Below are positions 53,326 through 61,182 of a stretch of DNA of 64,000 nt, one piece after another (positions within the stretch are counted from its first letter, which is position 1; every line of letters starts with the position of its first letter). A program made the translations under genes and the position numbers. Source of the DNA: an uncultured Lachnospiraceae bacterium (GTDB taxonomy: Bacteria; Bacillota; Clostridia; Lachnospirales; Lachnospiraceae). Location: NCBI GenBank assembly GCA_947246015.1, contig CAMXQE010000009.1, positions 33,265 through 97,264 of the forward strand, read 5' to 3'. The notes beneath the pieces were generated by a model. It searched no databases, had not been told where the DNA came from, and worked only from the letters and a program-made list of their open reading frames with translations.

Positions 53326-56300
53326 ATGAACAAAACGAAAAGAACGAAAAAAACCATGGACGGCAATCAGGCCGCCGCTCATGTATCCTACGCTTACAGC
53401 GACGCAGCCGCCATTTACCCCATTACCCCGTCCTCTACGATGGCGGAATACACGGACGAATGGTCTGCCGAAGGTCGGGAAAATATCTTCGGCCAAACCG
53501 TACATGTATCTGAAATGCAGTCGGAAGCAGGTGCAGCCGGAGCCGTTCACGGAGCTCTGACAGCAGGGGCGCTGACCACTACTTTTACAGCTTCCCAGGG
53601 ACTGCTTCTCATGATACCCAACCTGTATAAAATCGCCGGCGAACTGCTTCCCGGCGTATTCAATGTAGCGGCCAGAACCATAGCTTCCCACGCCCTCTCC
53701 ATCTTTGGCGACCACTCCGACATCTACGCCTGCCGGCAGACGGGAGCCGCCATGCTTGCCAGCGGCAGTGTGCAGGAAGTCATGGACCTGACTCCCGCCG
53801 CCCATTTATCCGCCATAAAAGGAAAAATTCCGTTTATCAATTTCTTTGACGGTTTCCGCACTTCTCATGAGATGCAGAAAATCGAAGTCTGGGATTATGA
53901 AGATTTAAAAGATATGGCAGACATGGAGGCCATTGCAGCTTTCCGCCGAAGCGCCCTGCATCCCTACAGGGGAAAAATGATGGGTTCCGCACAAAACCCC
54001 GATATTTTCTTTCAGGCCAGAGAAGCCTGCAACCCATATTATAACGAACTTCCGGCTATCGTAGAACATTACCTGGAAGAAATCAACCGCCGCATCGGAA
54101 CAAACTATGGGCTGTTCCAGTATTACGGCGCACCGGATGCAGAACATATCATCCTTGCTATGGGGTCTGTCTGCCAAACTATCAGGGAAACCGTAGACTA
54201 CCTGAACCAGACGGGTCAAACCGTGCAGACAGGACTGGTAGAAGTGCACCTCTACCGCCCTTTCAGCACTCCCCATCTTCTTAAAGTTCTCCCCGAAAGC
54301 GTAAAACAGATTACCGTTTTAGACCGCACGAAAGAACCGGGGGCCATAGGTGAACCGCTCTGGCTGGATGTGACAGCCGCACTGCGCGGTACAAAATTCC
54401 ACGATATCCCCATATTTTCCGGACGGTACGGACTCAGTTCCAAAGACACTACCCCGGAACAGATTGCAGCCGTATTCCAAAATATGGGGAAAGACGGAAA
54501 ATCCCCTTTCACCGTCGGCATTACGGACGATGTCACCCATCTGTCCCTGCCCGTTCCGGAAAGCATTCCTACCGCTCCATCCGATACGGTCTGCTGTAAA
54601 TTCTGGGGGCTGGGCGGAGACGGAACCATCAGTGCCAATAAAAATTCCATTAAAATCATCGGAAACCATACCGACAAATATGTACAGGCTTATTTTGACT
54701 ATGACTCCAAAAAATCCAGAGGACTGACGGTATCCCACCTGCGCTTCGGGGATTCTGAAATCCGCTCCGCCTATTTGATAAACCGTGCGGATTTCGCAGC
54801 CTGCCACAACCCGGTCTACCTCCATAAATATGACATGGTGCAGGAAGTAAAAGACGGCGGGACTTTCCTGCTAAACTGCTATTTCAAAGAAGAAGAGCTG
54901 GAAGACTATCTTCCGGGACAGGTCAAGCGTTATATCGCGGAACACAACATTCAATTTTATATCATTGATGCCATCCGCATCGGAAAAGAAATCGGCCTGA
55001 ACAATAAAATCAGCACCATTTTACAGGCTGCCTTTTTCCGCCTTTCCGGTATCCTCCCCATCGGGGAGGCCAGCCGGCTGATGAAACAGGCCGCCGAAAT
55101 CAGCTACCGGAAAAAGGGAGAAAAAGTTATACAAATGAACTATGAAGCCATAGACCGCGGCATTGAAGGGGTGGTAAAAGTTTCCGTACCGCCGGAATGG
55201 AAAAATGCCGGTTACGAACCCCTGGACGCCAAATTGCTTCCCGACCGTCCCGAAGTCCTGGCCTATGTGGAAAATCTCCAAAAAATTATTACGGGACAGC
55301 AGGGAAATTCCCTTCCTGTATCCGCTTTCCTTCCCTATGTGGACGGTGCTTTCCCCTCTGGCTCTTCCGCCCATGAAAGACGGAATGTAGCGACGGAAGT
55401 GCCCATGTGGAAACCTGAAAACTGCATCCAGTGCAACCGCTGTTCCTTTGTATGCCCCCATGCAGTCATCCGGCCTGCCGTAATGACTGAAGAAGAGCGC
55501 GCCAAGGCTCCGGAAGGCATGAGAACCCTTCCCATGCAGGGAATGCAGGAATATTCTTTTTCCGTTACGGTTTCGGAAACTGACTGTACCGGCTGCGGTT
55601 CCTGTGCCGGTGTATGCCCCGGCAAACAGGGAAACAAAGCTTTAGAAATGTGTCCCATTAAGGAGCACGAAGAACGGCAGCAATATTTTGACTACGGCAA
55701 ATCCCTCCCCGCAAAGCCGGAGGCTGTAGAAAAATTTAAAGAAACAACGGTCAAAGGAAGCCAGTTCCGGCGCCCTCTTTTGGAATTTCACGGTGCCTGC
55801 GCAGGATGCGGAGAAACGCCTTATGCAAAACTGGTCACACAGCTCTTCGGCGACCGGATGTATATTGCCAATGCCACCGGCTGTTCCTCTATCTGGGCTA
55901 ATTCCTCCCCTTCCACGGCTTACACGGTCAATGAGAAGGGACAGGGACCTGCATGGTCCAACTCATTGTTCGAAGATGCGGCGGAATTCGGCTATGGTAT
56001 GCTGTTGGCACAGACTGCCCTTCGGGAGCGGCTGAAGCAGCAGGTAGAATCGCTTTTGGCACAATTGCGGGAAGCGTCTTCCAATCTGGCAGAAGCCGCA
56101 GACCACGCTTCCCACCCGGCGCTTCGCCAGGCAGCAGAACAATGGCTCCGTACTTTTTACGACGGCGGGGAAAACAGCACAGCTACGGAAACACTGGTTC
56201 ATGCGCTGGAATCCGTCCCTCTTCCGGAGCAATACCACAGCTTATTGGAAAACAAGGACTTTTTATCGAAAAAATCCCAGTGGATTTTCGGCGGCGACGG

Positions 56301-56937
56301 CTGGGCCTACGATATTGGATTCGGCGGTCTCGACCATATACTTGCTTCCGGAAAAGATATCAATGTCCTGATTTTTGACACCGAAGTATACTCCAATACG
56401 GGAGGCCAGTCCTCCAAAGCAACCCCCATCGGCTCTACCGCAAAATTTGCTTCCGGTGGAAAGAGCACGAAAAAAAAAGACCTGGCCTCCATGGCCATAA
56501 GTTACGGTTATGTCTATGTGGCACAGATTGCCATGGGCGCGGATTATAACCAGACCATTAAGGCCATTACCGAAGCGGAAAGCTACCCCGGCCCTTCCCT
56601 TATCATTGCCTACGCCCCCTGCATCAGCCACGGTATCCGTGCCGGAATGGGAAGCTCCCAGCATGAAGAAGCCAAAGCAGTAGAGACCGGTTACTGGCAT
56701 TTGTTCCGTTTTCATCCATCCCTGCGGGAAAAAGGAGAAAATCCCTTCATTTTGGACAGCAAAGAACCTACTTTGGATTATGGCGAATTTCTCGCAGGAG
56801 AAAACCGGTACGACGTATTAAAAAGAACCAAACCAAAAGAAGCGGAACGCCTCTTTTACGAAGCTTCTGCAGCCGCCAAAGAAAGATACCTCTATTTGAA
56901 GAATTTAGTCGCTCTGCACGGGAGACATCTGCTATAA
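53326..56937 (+). CDS. nifJ: Pyruvate:ferredoxin (flavodoxin) oxidoreductase
   Basis: A 1203-residue homodimeric-type PFOR of full length. It opens with the pyruvate-binding domain (AAAHVSYAYSDAAAIYPITPSS), continues through the CoA region, and has a dicluster ferredoxin domain near 700-780 (CIQCNRCSFVCPHA, CTGCGSCAGVCPG). Further cluster cysteines occur in CAGCGETPY and CSSIW. The TPP site is GGDGWAYDIGFGG near 991, followed by DTEVYSNTGGQ. It converts pyruvate and CoA to acetyl-CoA, CO2 and reduced ferredoxin, the central step of clostridial fermentation. AAGGAGG lies 9 bases before the ATG. FprA follows after 59 bases. Confidence 0.98.
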   Translation: MNKTKRTKKTMDGNQAAAHVSYAYSDAAAIYPITPSSTMAEYTDEWSAEGRENIFGQTVHVSEMQSEAGAAGAVHGALTAGALTTTFTASQGLLLMIPNLYKIAGELLPGVFNVAARTIASHALSIFGDHSDIYACRQTGAAMLASGSVQEVMDLTPAAHLSAIKGKIPFINFFDGFRTSHEMQKIEVWDYEDLKDMADMEAIAAFRRSALHPYRGKMMGSAQNPDIFFQAREACNPYYNELPAIVEHYLEEINRRIGTNYGLFQYYGAPDAEHIILAMGSVCQTIRETVDYLNQTGQTVQTGLVEVHLYRPFSTPHLLKVLPESVKQITVLDRTKEPGAIGEPLWLDVTAALRGTKFHDIPIFSGRYGLSSKDTTPEQIAAVFQNMGKDGKSPFTVGITDDVTHLSLPVPESIPTAPSDTVCCKFWGLGGDGTISANKNSIKIIGNHTDKYVQAYFDYDSKKSRGLTVSHLRFGDSEIRSAYLINRADFAACHNPVYLHKYDMVQEVKDGGTFLLNCYFKEEELEDYLPGQVKRYIAEHNIQFYIIDAIRIGKEIGLNNKISTILQAAFFRLSGILPIGEASRLMKQAAEISYRKKGEKVIQMNYEAIDRGIEGVVKVSVPPEWKNAGYEPLDAKLLPDRPEVLAYVENLQKIITGQQGNSLPVSAFLPYVDGAFPSGSSAHERRNVATEVPMWKPENCIQCNRCSFVCPHAVIRPAVMTEEERAKAPEGMRTLPMQGMQEYSFSVTVSETDCTGCGSCAGVCPGKQGNKALEMCPIKEHEERQQYFDYGKSLPAKPEAVEKFKETTVKGSQFRRPLLEFHGACAGCGETPYAKLVTQLFGDRMYIANATGCSSIWANSSPSTAYTVNEKGQGPAWSNSLFEDAAEFGYGMLLAQTALRERLKQQVESLLAQLREASSNLAEAADHASHPALRQAAEQWLRTFYDGGENSTATETLVHALESVPLPEQYHSLLENKDFLSKKSQWIFGGDGWAYDIGFGGLDHILASGKDINVLIFDTEVYSNTGGQSSKATPIGSTAKFASGGKSTKKKDLASMAISYGYVYVAQIAMGADYNQTIKAITEAESYPGPSLIIAYAPCISHGIRAGMGSSQHEEAKAVETGYWHLFRFHPSLREKGENPFILDSKEPTLDYGEFLAGENRYDVLKRTKPKEAERLFYEASAAAKERYLYLKNLVALHGRHLL

Positions 56938-56996
56938 TGTTGTCAATGACGGCCATTTGGCAAATATAAAAATCAATCAGAAAAGAGGTTAATATC

Positions 56997-58163
56997 ATGA
57001 AAGCAACGAAACTAAAAGAAAACATCTATTGGGTAGGCGCAATTGACTGGAATGTCCGCAACTTCCACGGTTACCGTACCGGAAGGGGCACCTCTTACGG
57101 CGCTTACCTGATTATGGACGAAAAAATCACTCTGATAGATACGGTCAAAGCTCCCTTTTCCGGGGAGATGCTGTCCCGGATTGGCGATATTGTCCCTCCC
57201 GAAAAAATCGATATCATCATATCGAATCATGTGGAGCTGGACCATTCCGGCTCCCTGCCTGTAATAAGGAAACTCTGCCCCAACGCTTCCATATATACAT
57301 GCGGACCGGCAGGCGTAAACGGGCTTACCGCTCACTTTGGTTCCGATGAATACCTTCCTGTAAAAAGCGGCGATACAATCTCTATCGGCCAGCGCACCTT
57401 AACCTTTGTTTCCACTCCGATGCTGCACTGGCCGGACAATATGGTAACTTATTGTCCCGAAGAGAAAATCCTCTTCTCCAATGATGCCTTCGGACAGCAC
57501 CTTGCCTCCACGGAACGTTTTGACGAAGAAGCGGAACTGCCTGTCATATTAGAAGAAGCCAAAAAATACTATGGCAATATTATCATGTGTTACGGAAAGC
57601 AGGCACAGACGGCCTGGAAAACGGTTAACGGTCTGGATATTGACATGATTGCCCCCAGCCACGGCATCATCTGGCGCAAACATATCCGGGAAATCATGGA
57701 AGCATATGCTCTGTGGAGCGGTAACGAACCTTCTACCGGAGCCATTGTTGTTTATGACAGCATGTGGAATTCCACTGAAGCTATGGCAAAAACCATTTCG
57801 GAAGCTTTTGGCGACAGCGGCATCCCCACCAGACTGTATGATTTAAAAAACAACCACTATTCCGATATTGTGCCGGATGTCCTGACCTGTAAATATATCG
57901 CAGTAGGTTCTCCTACCCTGAACAATCAGATGCTGCCTTCCGTGGCTTCTTTCCTCTGCTATCTGAAAGGACTGTCTCCCAAAAACCGGGAGGCATTTGC
58001 TTTCGGTTCTTACGGCTGGGGCGGCCAGAGTATAGAACTGGTTGAGAAAGAACTGGAAGCCTGCGGTTTCCGTATCTGCATGGATAAAATACGCATCCAG
58101 TATATTCCTTCCGCAGAGCGGCTTCAGGAAATATATACCAATGTTCAAAACATGCTGAAATAA
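56997..58163 (+). CDS. fprA: FprA-type flavodiiron protein
   Basis: A 388-residue A-type flavoprotein. The metallo-lactamase domain carries the diiron ligands SNHVELDHSG, LHWPDNM, SNDAFGQH and SHGIIW. The C-terminal flavodoxin domain from about 250 has the FMN loop VVYDSMWNSTEAMA, VGSPTLN and FGSYGWGGQS. Such proteins reduce O2 to water (or NO to N2O) with electrons from rubredoxin or a flavin reductase. Encoded just after PFOR, it probably protects the oxygen-sensitive enzyme. Likely cotranscribed. Confidence 0.96.
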   Translation: MKATKLKENIYWVGAIDWNVRNFHGYRTGRGTSYGAYLIMDEKITLIDTVKAPFSGEMLSRIGDIVPPEKIDIIISNHVELDHSGSLPVIRKLCPNASIYTCGPAGVNGLTAHFGSDEYLPVKSGDTISIGQRTLTFVSTPMLHWPDNMVTYCPEEKILFSNDAFGQHLASTERFDEEAELPVILEEAKKYYGNIIMCYGKQAQTAWKTVNGLDIDMIAPSHGIIWRKHIREIMEAYALWSGNEPSTGAIVVYDSMWNSTEAMAKTISEAFGDSGIPTRLYDLKNNHYSDIVPDVLTCKYIAVGSPTLNNQMLPSVASFLCYLKGLSPKNREAFAFGSYGWGGQSIELVEKELEACGFRICMDKIRIQYIPSAERLQEIYTNVQNMLK

Positions 58164-58217
58164 GCATTACCATACTACCTAAAACTTAAACTGCTGTTTA
58201 TAAGTACAGGCATTTCA

Positions 58218-58256
58218 GGCGGGAATCAGATTTCATTACCATCATTTGTTCCCGCC
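58218..58256. other. Hairpin after fprA without T-run
   Basis: Perfect 8-bp arms GGCGGGAA/TTCCCGCC with a 23-base loop, 54 bases past the fprA stop. It may be a factor-dependent end or 3' stabiliser of the nifJ-fprA mRNA. No consensus of a known riboswitch was recognised. Confidence 0.45.
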
Positions 58257-58403
58257 AACTTACTGCCTGCCCCTCTGCCATCCCGCTACTTAATCCCTGT
58301 TCCGTTTCCGGTTTTGGATTTTTTCGTCATTTATTTGAATAATTTTTACAACAATTTTAATTCTATTGCTAAATGATGTATCCTACAACCGATGAAGGTA
58401 CAT

Positions 58404-58430
58404 GTTTAAGGAATAGAATTTATAGTTTAA
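58404..58430 (+). promoter_or_regulatory. Candidate LytTR-type direct repeat
   Basis: GTTTAA occurs at 58404-58409 and 58425-58430, a period of 21 bp, as for AgrA/VirR-type sites; the flanks also form an inverted repeat (TACATGTTTAA, TTTAACATGTA). It ends 19 bases before the LytTR gene start, so it could serve autoregulation. Match to the LytTR consensus is partial. Confidence 0.35.
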
Positions 58431-58449
58431 CATGTAAGGGGTGGAACAA

Positions 58450-59142
58450 ATGATAAGAATAGGTATTTATGACTCAGATATGCTTATGCTGTCTGAAATG
58501 GAGAATCTTCTTCTGCAATTAGGCAGCACAGAGAGGATTCTAATGGATATCGATGTCTTTAATACAATCTCAGATTTTTTATCCCATATTAAAGATGAAA
58601 TTTTTGATTTAATTTATTTAAGCATTGACAAGGCATATGAGGATACTATCAAAATCGCAGCAAAGGCCAAAGAACACAACCCTCATATCTCCATCATTTA
58701 TGTAGCAGAAGATGAAAGCCTGTGGAAAGTATTGTTGGAAGCGCATATGTTCCGCCTGGTTACGAAACCCATAGATTATACTTTCTTCCGCAAATGTTTC
58801 ATGAATGCCTACGATAAAATGTACACGGACAAAAATTATTTCGAATATAAATACCGGCGCAAACTGTCACGCATCATATTTAATGATATCCTGTTTTTTG
58901 AAAGCAGCGGACGGTATATCATCATCCATACAAAAGAAGAAGAAATGAAAATGATAGGAACTCTGAATACTGTTGAATGCCAGATTATCAATTCGAAAGC
59001 CGAGTTCTTCCGCATACACCAGTCCTATCTGGTCAATGAAAAGTATATCAAAAATATACAGCGCACTTCCCTGCTTCTTTTTAACGGCACACAGCTGCCG
59101 ATAAGCAAAAGAAGGTATCAAAAATTGAAAGAAATTTTATAA
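58450..59142 (+). CDS. LytTR-family DNA-binding protein with pseudo-receiver domain
   Basis: About 230 residues from the ATG at 58450, with AAGGGGTGG 6 bases ahead; an in-frame GTG at 58441 overlaps that site. The first 120 residues have receiver-like layout (MIRIGIYDSD, SIIYVAED, LVTKPID), but the phospho-acceptor position reads LIYLSID, with Ser58 where Asp is expected. The LytTR domain (about 130-230) has DILFFESSGRYIIIHT, FFRIHQSYLVNEKYI and the terminal LPISKRRYQKLKEIL. It is probably a phosphorylation-independent regulator. No kinase gene is adjacent. Confidence 0.88.
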   Translation: MIRIGIYDSDMLMLSEMENLLLQLGSTERILMDIDVFNTISDFLSHIKDEIFDLIYLSIDKAYEDTIKIAAKAKEHNPHISIIYVAEDESLWKVLLEAHMFRLVTKPIDYTFFRKCFMNAYDKMYTDKNYFEYKYRRKLSRIIFNDILFFESSGRYIIIHTKEEEMKMIGTLNTVECQIINSKAEFFRIHQSYLVNEKYIKNIQRTSLLLFNGTQLPISKRRYQKLKEIL

Positions 59143-59159
59143 AAGATTTCCATATTTAT

Positions 59160-59191
59160 AAATCCCTGCCGTTTTCGCCCGGCAGGGATTT
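59160..59191. terminator. Convergent hairpin terminator of the LytTR gene and proS
   Basis: Perfect 12-bp stem AAATCCCTGCCG/CGGCAGGGATTT with an 8-base loop, between two convergent genes. T-runs are short on both sides. Confidence 0.75.
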
Positions 59192-59196
59192 GAGAT

Positions 59197-60627
59197 TTAA
59201 TACGCTTTCCCCCAATAAACCATCTTCTTTGCAGGCTTCCCGCAGTACACACAGGTATCGGAAAGGCATTCCTGCTCGTAAGGCATACAACGGCTTGTTA
59301 CCGCCATATCCTCCTTAATCTTCTCCTCACATTCCGTTTCCCCGCACCACATTGCTTTCACGAAACCTGCTTTCTCCGCAAATGTCTTTACAAATTCGTC
59401 TTTCGTCTTCGCTGTATAGGTATGGGCTTCCAGGTGCGCCTTTGCCCTCTGATACATACTCCGCTGAATATCATCCAGAATCCCGCTGACTGCCTGCTCC
59501 AAATCCGCCAGGGCAGCCTCCGCCTTCTCCCCGTTGTCACGGCGGCAGATGACACATTTCCCGGCTTCTATATCTTTCGGTCCTATCTCCACGCGAATTG
59601 GAATCCCCCTCATTTCCTGCTCTGAGAATTTCCATCCGGGGCTCTTGTCCGAATCGTCCACTTTCACACGGAAATTAGAAAGCCTGTCCTTTAACTCATA
59701 AGCCTTATCGAGAACTCCTTCCTTTTTCTGCTGAATCGGAACAATCATCACCTGTGTAGGCGCCACTTTCGGAGGAAGCACCAAACCCGAATTATCGCCA
59801 TGTACCATAATAATTGCGCCGATGATTCTCGTAGACATTCCCCATGAAGTCTGATGCACATACTTCAGTGTATTGTCTTTGTCCGTAAACTGGATGCCGA
59901 ATGCCTTTGCAAATCCGTCGCCGAAATTATGGCTGGTACCTGACTGCAGCGCCTTACCGTCGTGCATCAGCGCTTCTATGGTATAAGTAGCTTCTGCCCC
60001 CGCAAACTTCTCTTTCTCTGTTTTCCGCCCCTTCACCACTGGAATTGCCAATACTTTTTCGCAGAACTCTGCATACACATTAAGCATCTGCTCCGTTCTC
60101 TCCTGCGCCTCCTCTGCCGTTACATGGGCCGTATGTCCTTCCTGCCACAAAAACTCCCTGGAACGGAGGAACGGTCTTGTCTCCTTTTCCCAGCGCACTA
60201 CACTGCACCACTGGTTATATACTTTAGGCAAGTCCCGGTAAGACTGGATATCTCCCTTATAAAAGTCACAGAAAAGCGTCTCGGAGGTAGGTCTTACGCA
60301 CATTCTCTCCTGCAAAGGATTCAGTCCCCCGTGCGTCACCCATGCCACCTCAGGCGCAAATCCCTCTACATGGTCTTTTTCCTTCTGCAGCAGACTCTCG
60401 GGAATGAACATGGGCATATATACATTTTCCACCCCCGTTGCCTTAAACATATCGTCCAGCTGCCGCTGAATCAGTTCCCATATGGCATATCCCGCCGGTT
60501 TGATTACCATACAGCCCTTTACATTGGAATAATCAATTAATTCCGCCTTTTTCACTACATCCGTATACCATTGTGCAAAGTCTTCGTCCATGGATGTAAT
60601 CGCTTCCACTAATTTCTTGTCCGCCAT
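59197..60627 (-). CDS. proS: Prolyl-tRNA synthetase (type 3, archaeal/eukaryotic-like)
   Basis: A 476-residue class II synthetase without the bacterial editing insert. Motifs include [30 protein letters not shown], the motif 2 region [22 protein letters not shown] and motif 3-like [12 protein letters not shown]. The C-terminal domain ends with [23 protein letters not shown], the zinc-binding tail of type 3 enzymes ending in Tyr. It charges tRNA-Pro. GGAGAG precedes the ATG. Its leader contains a T-box and two dispersed repeats. Confidence 0.97.
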   Translation of the reverse strand: MADKKLVEAITSMDEDFAQWYTDVVKKAELIDYSNVKGCMVIKPAGYAIWELIQRQLDDMFKATGVENVYMPMFIPESLLQKEKDHVEGFAPEVAWVTHGGLNPLQERMCVRPTSETLFCDFYKGDIQSYRDLPKVYNQWCSVVRWEKETRPFLRSREFLWQEGHTAHVTAEEAQERTEQMLNVYAEFCEKVLAIPVVKGRKTEKEKFAGAEATYTIEALMHDGKALQSGTSHNFGDGFAKAFGIQFTDKDNTLKYVHQTSWGMSTRIIGAIIMVHGDNSGLVLPPKVAPTQVMIVPIQQKKEGVLDKAYELKDRLSNFRVKVDDSDKSPGWKFSEQEMRGIPIRVEIGPKDIEAGKCVICRRDNGEKAEAALADLEQAVSGILDDIQRSMYQRAKAHLEAHTYTAKTKDEFVKTFAEKAGFVKAMWCGETECEEKIKEDMAVTSRCMPYEQECLSDTCVYCGKPAKKMVYWGKAY

Positions 60628-60668
60628 TTTTCTCTCTCCTTTTCTCGTGAATCAATTCGTTATGCTCC

Positions 60669-60729
60669 CCTGTGCAATTTCGCCGTCACACCGCCTTAGC
60701 GGCACATTTCCTTTGCGTCGGCGTGTGCA
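60669..60729 (-). repeat. Dispersed structured repeat, copy 6 (short form, in the proS leader)
   Basis: Minus strand: TGCACACGCCGACGC, AAAGGAAATGT, hairpin CCGC-TAAG-GCGG, GTGACGGC, AAATTGCACAGGGG. The outer stem has one G-U and one A-A. It directly follows copy 7, sharing TGCACA, so the two are in tandem. Closest to the copy at 3559. Confidence 0.78.
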
Positions 60730-60818
60730 ATCGAGTAGGGAAAGTTTCTCTCCCTTCCCGCCGCGCGGGGCATCCGTCAGCTCTGCTGACATACTTCCTT
60801 TGGATGCCCCTGTGCATA
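60724..60818 (-). repeat. Dispersed structured repeat, copy 7 (long form, in the proS leader)
   Basis: Minus strand: TATGCACAGGGGCATCC, AAAGGAAGTAT, hairpin GTCAGC-AGA-GCTGAC, GGATGCCCC, GCGCGG, a second hairpin (AAGGGAGAG...CTTTCCCT) and CGATTGCACA. It begins at the T-run of the T-box terminator and is nearly identical to the copy at 29648. Confidence 0.85.
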
Positions 60819-61143
60819 AAAACCGCCGGATTCCCCGTCCCGTTCAGGGACCGGAAATCCGGCGTTACCACCCTAGTTAATGCAGCGTCAGATATGACCT
60901 TTTCGCATTCCTCCTGCTGCCGCATTCTCTCATCCTACCGTTAACGCCGGTGTTACGCTGCATTTATGCAAAAATATCTTACTCTTTCCGCTGCTCATGC
61001 AGAACTCCAAGGCCGGTTCGGGATACCGCACGCAAGCGCCTCGCACCAAACGGCGCCCTCTCTGAACCGCCGGCTGTCCGTACTAATCCTTTTCTTCGTT
61101 ATCTGCTTCTTATTTTGTTTTTTCTATCCCGTACTTACTACGT
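60818..61143 (-). promoter_or_regulatory. T-box riboswitch of proS
   Basis: On the minus strand the T-box core AGGGTGGTAACG lies at 60874-60863, followed by a terminator stem (CGCCGGATT...AATCCGGCG) and five Ts ending at 60818. Upstream, stem I is bounded by arms GCCG..GGTTC and GAACCGGC around 61066-61011, with a CCC (61022-61020) as candidate proline specifier in its internal loop. Uncharged tRNA-Pro would pair with the specifier and the T-box to favour the antiterminator, raising proS expression. The specifier position is inferred; the rest is plain. Confidence 0.9.
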
Positions 61144-61149
61144 GATTAG

Positions 61150-61178
61150 ATTTTAGGTTAAAAATATATATTTGTCAA
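61150..61178 (-). promoter_or_regulatory. Promoter of the T-box/proS transcript
   Basis: Minus strand TTGACA (61178-61173), 17-bp spacer, TAAAAT (61155-61150). It lies 5 bases past the stop codon of the O-antigen-ligase-like gene and sets the T-box leader at about 325 bases. Confidence 0.8.
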
Positions 61179-61182
61179 CTCC

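Noticed and set aside
53230..53805. Minus-strand frame overlapping the start of the PFOR gene, and other long antisense frames inside PFOR
   Set aside because: The plus strand encodes PFOR with conserved motifs throughout; the opposite frames are shadows without ribosome sites or family features.
58218..58256. Riboswitch before the LytTR gene
   Set aside because: Only one simple hairpin with a large unstructured loop; no known aptamer consensus and it lies nearer to the fprA stop.
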